From positions 1-5,677 of the forward strand of contig JBGVTE010000071.1 of NCBI GenBank assembly GCA_041862375.1: DNA of 5,677 bases, given 5' to 3'. Numbering within the stretch: the stretch's first letter is position 1; the number at the start of each line of letters is the position of its first letter. This document shows, piece after piece, positions 5,626 through 5,677 of this stretch. The translations under genes and the position numbers were made by a program. The notes beneath the pieces were generated by a model, which worked only from the letters and a program-made list of their open reading frames with translations, searched no databases and was not told the origin of the DNA. Origin of the DNA: WVZL01 sp041862375. Its GTDB lineage: Bacteria > Acidobacteriota > Aminicenantia > Aminicenantales > Aminicenantaceae.

Positions 5626-5677
5626 ATTTATCCAAATTAAAATCTCATTCCAAGGCGATAACCATCCTGGATGGCAT

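Noticed and set aside
5633..5677. A possible gene end on the minus strand, ending in GYRLGMRF and a stop, reminiscent of an outer-membrane barrel C-terminus
   Set aside because: Only 11 codons are visible and the other minus frames are equally short or open; this is too little to call a gene.

Overview
The window looks like a metabolic region of an anaerobic (or facultatively anaerobic) bacterium. Bacterial origin is suggested by a lipoprotein signal peptide with a lipobox and by two strong AGGAGG-type Shine-Dalgarno sites. An anaerobic lifestyle is inferred from a dicluster [4Fe-4S] ferredoxin beside a molybdenum hydroxylase. Base composition is moderate in the genes and AT-rich between them. 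I cannot name a genus; a Desulfobacterota- or Firmicutes-like organism would fit, but this is a guess.

Layout. Positions 1-169 (+) hold the last 55 codons of a xanthine-dehydrogenase-family molybdopterin subunit, including its catalytic GAGE glutamate. It converges, with a 23-nt gap, on a minus-strand gene series. In transcription order that series is: dicluster ferredoxin (5524-5207), VOC protein resembling methylmalonyl-CoA epimerase (5032-4610), HyuA-type ATPase subunit (4506-2398), HyuB-type subunit (2393-648) and a chagasin-like (I42) protease-inhibitor lipoprotein (651-193). hyuA and hyuB are 4 nt apart. hyuB and the lipoprotein gene overlap by ATGA, so these last three genes are almost certainly one transcript. 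The ferredoxin and VOC genes are set off by gaps of 174 and 103 nt. These gaps hold copies of a short dispersed repeat, so co-transcription of the whole series is plausible but unproven.

How the genes may work together. HyuA and HyuB belong to the ATP-dependent hydantoinase/5-oxoprolinase/acetone-carboxylase superfamily, which activates a carbonyl group by phosphorylation and then either opens a lactam or imide ring or carboxylates a ketone. With a molybdenum hydroxylase and a ferredoxin nearby, the most economical reading is a catabolic module for an N-heterocycle, cyclic amide or ketone. The substrate cannot be read from sequence. The VOC protein keeps most of the epimerase signature but has leucine where the family has its second metal-binding histidine, so its chemistry may differ.

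Non-coding parts. No gap exceeds 300 nt. The gaps contain two clear copies and one degraded copy of a short repeat with ATTGC/GCAAT ends, a bulged stem-loop after the ferredoxin gene, and a 10-bp palindrome ahead of the VOC ribosome-binding site. I see no tRNA, rRNA, CRISPR array, insertion sequence or convincing intrinsic terminator.
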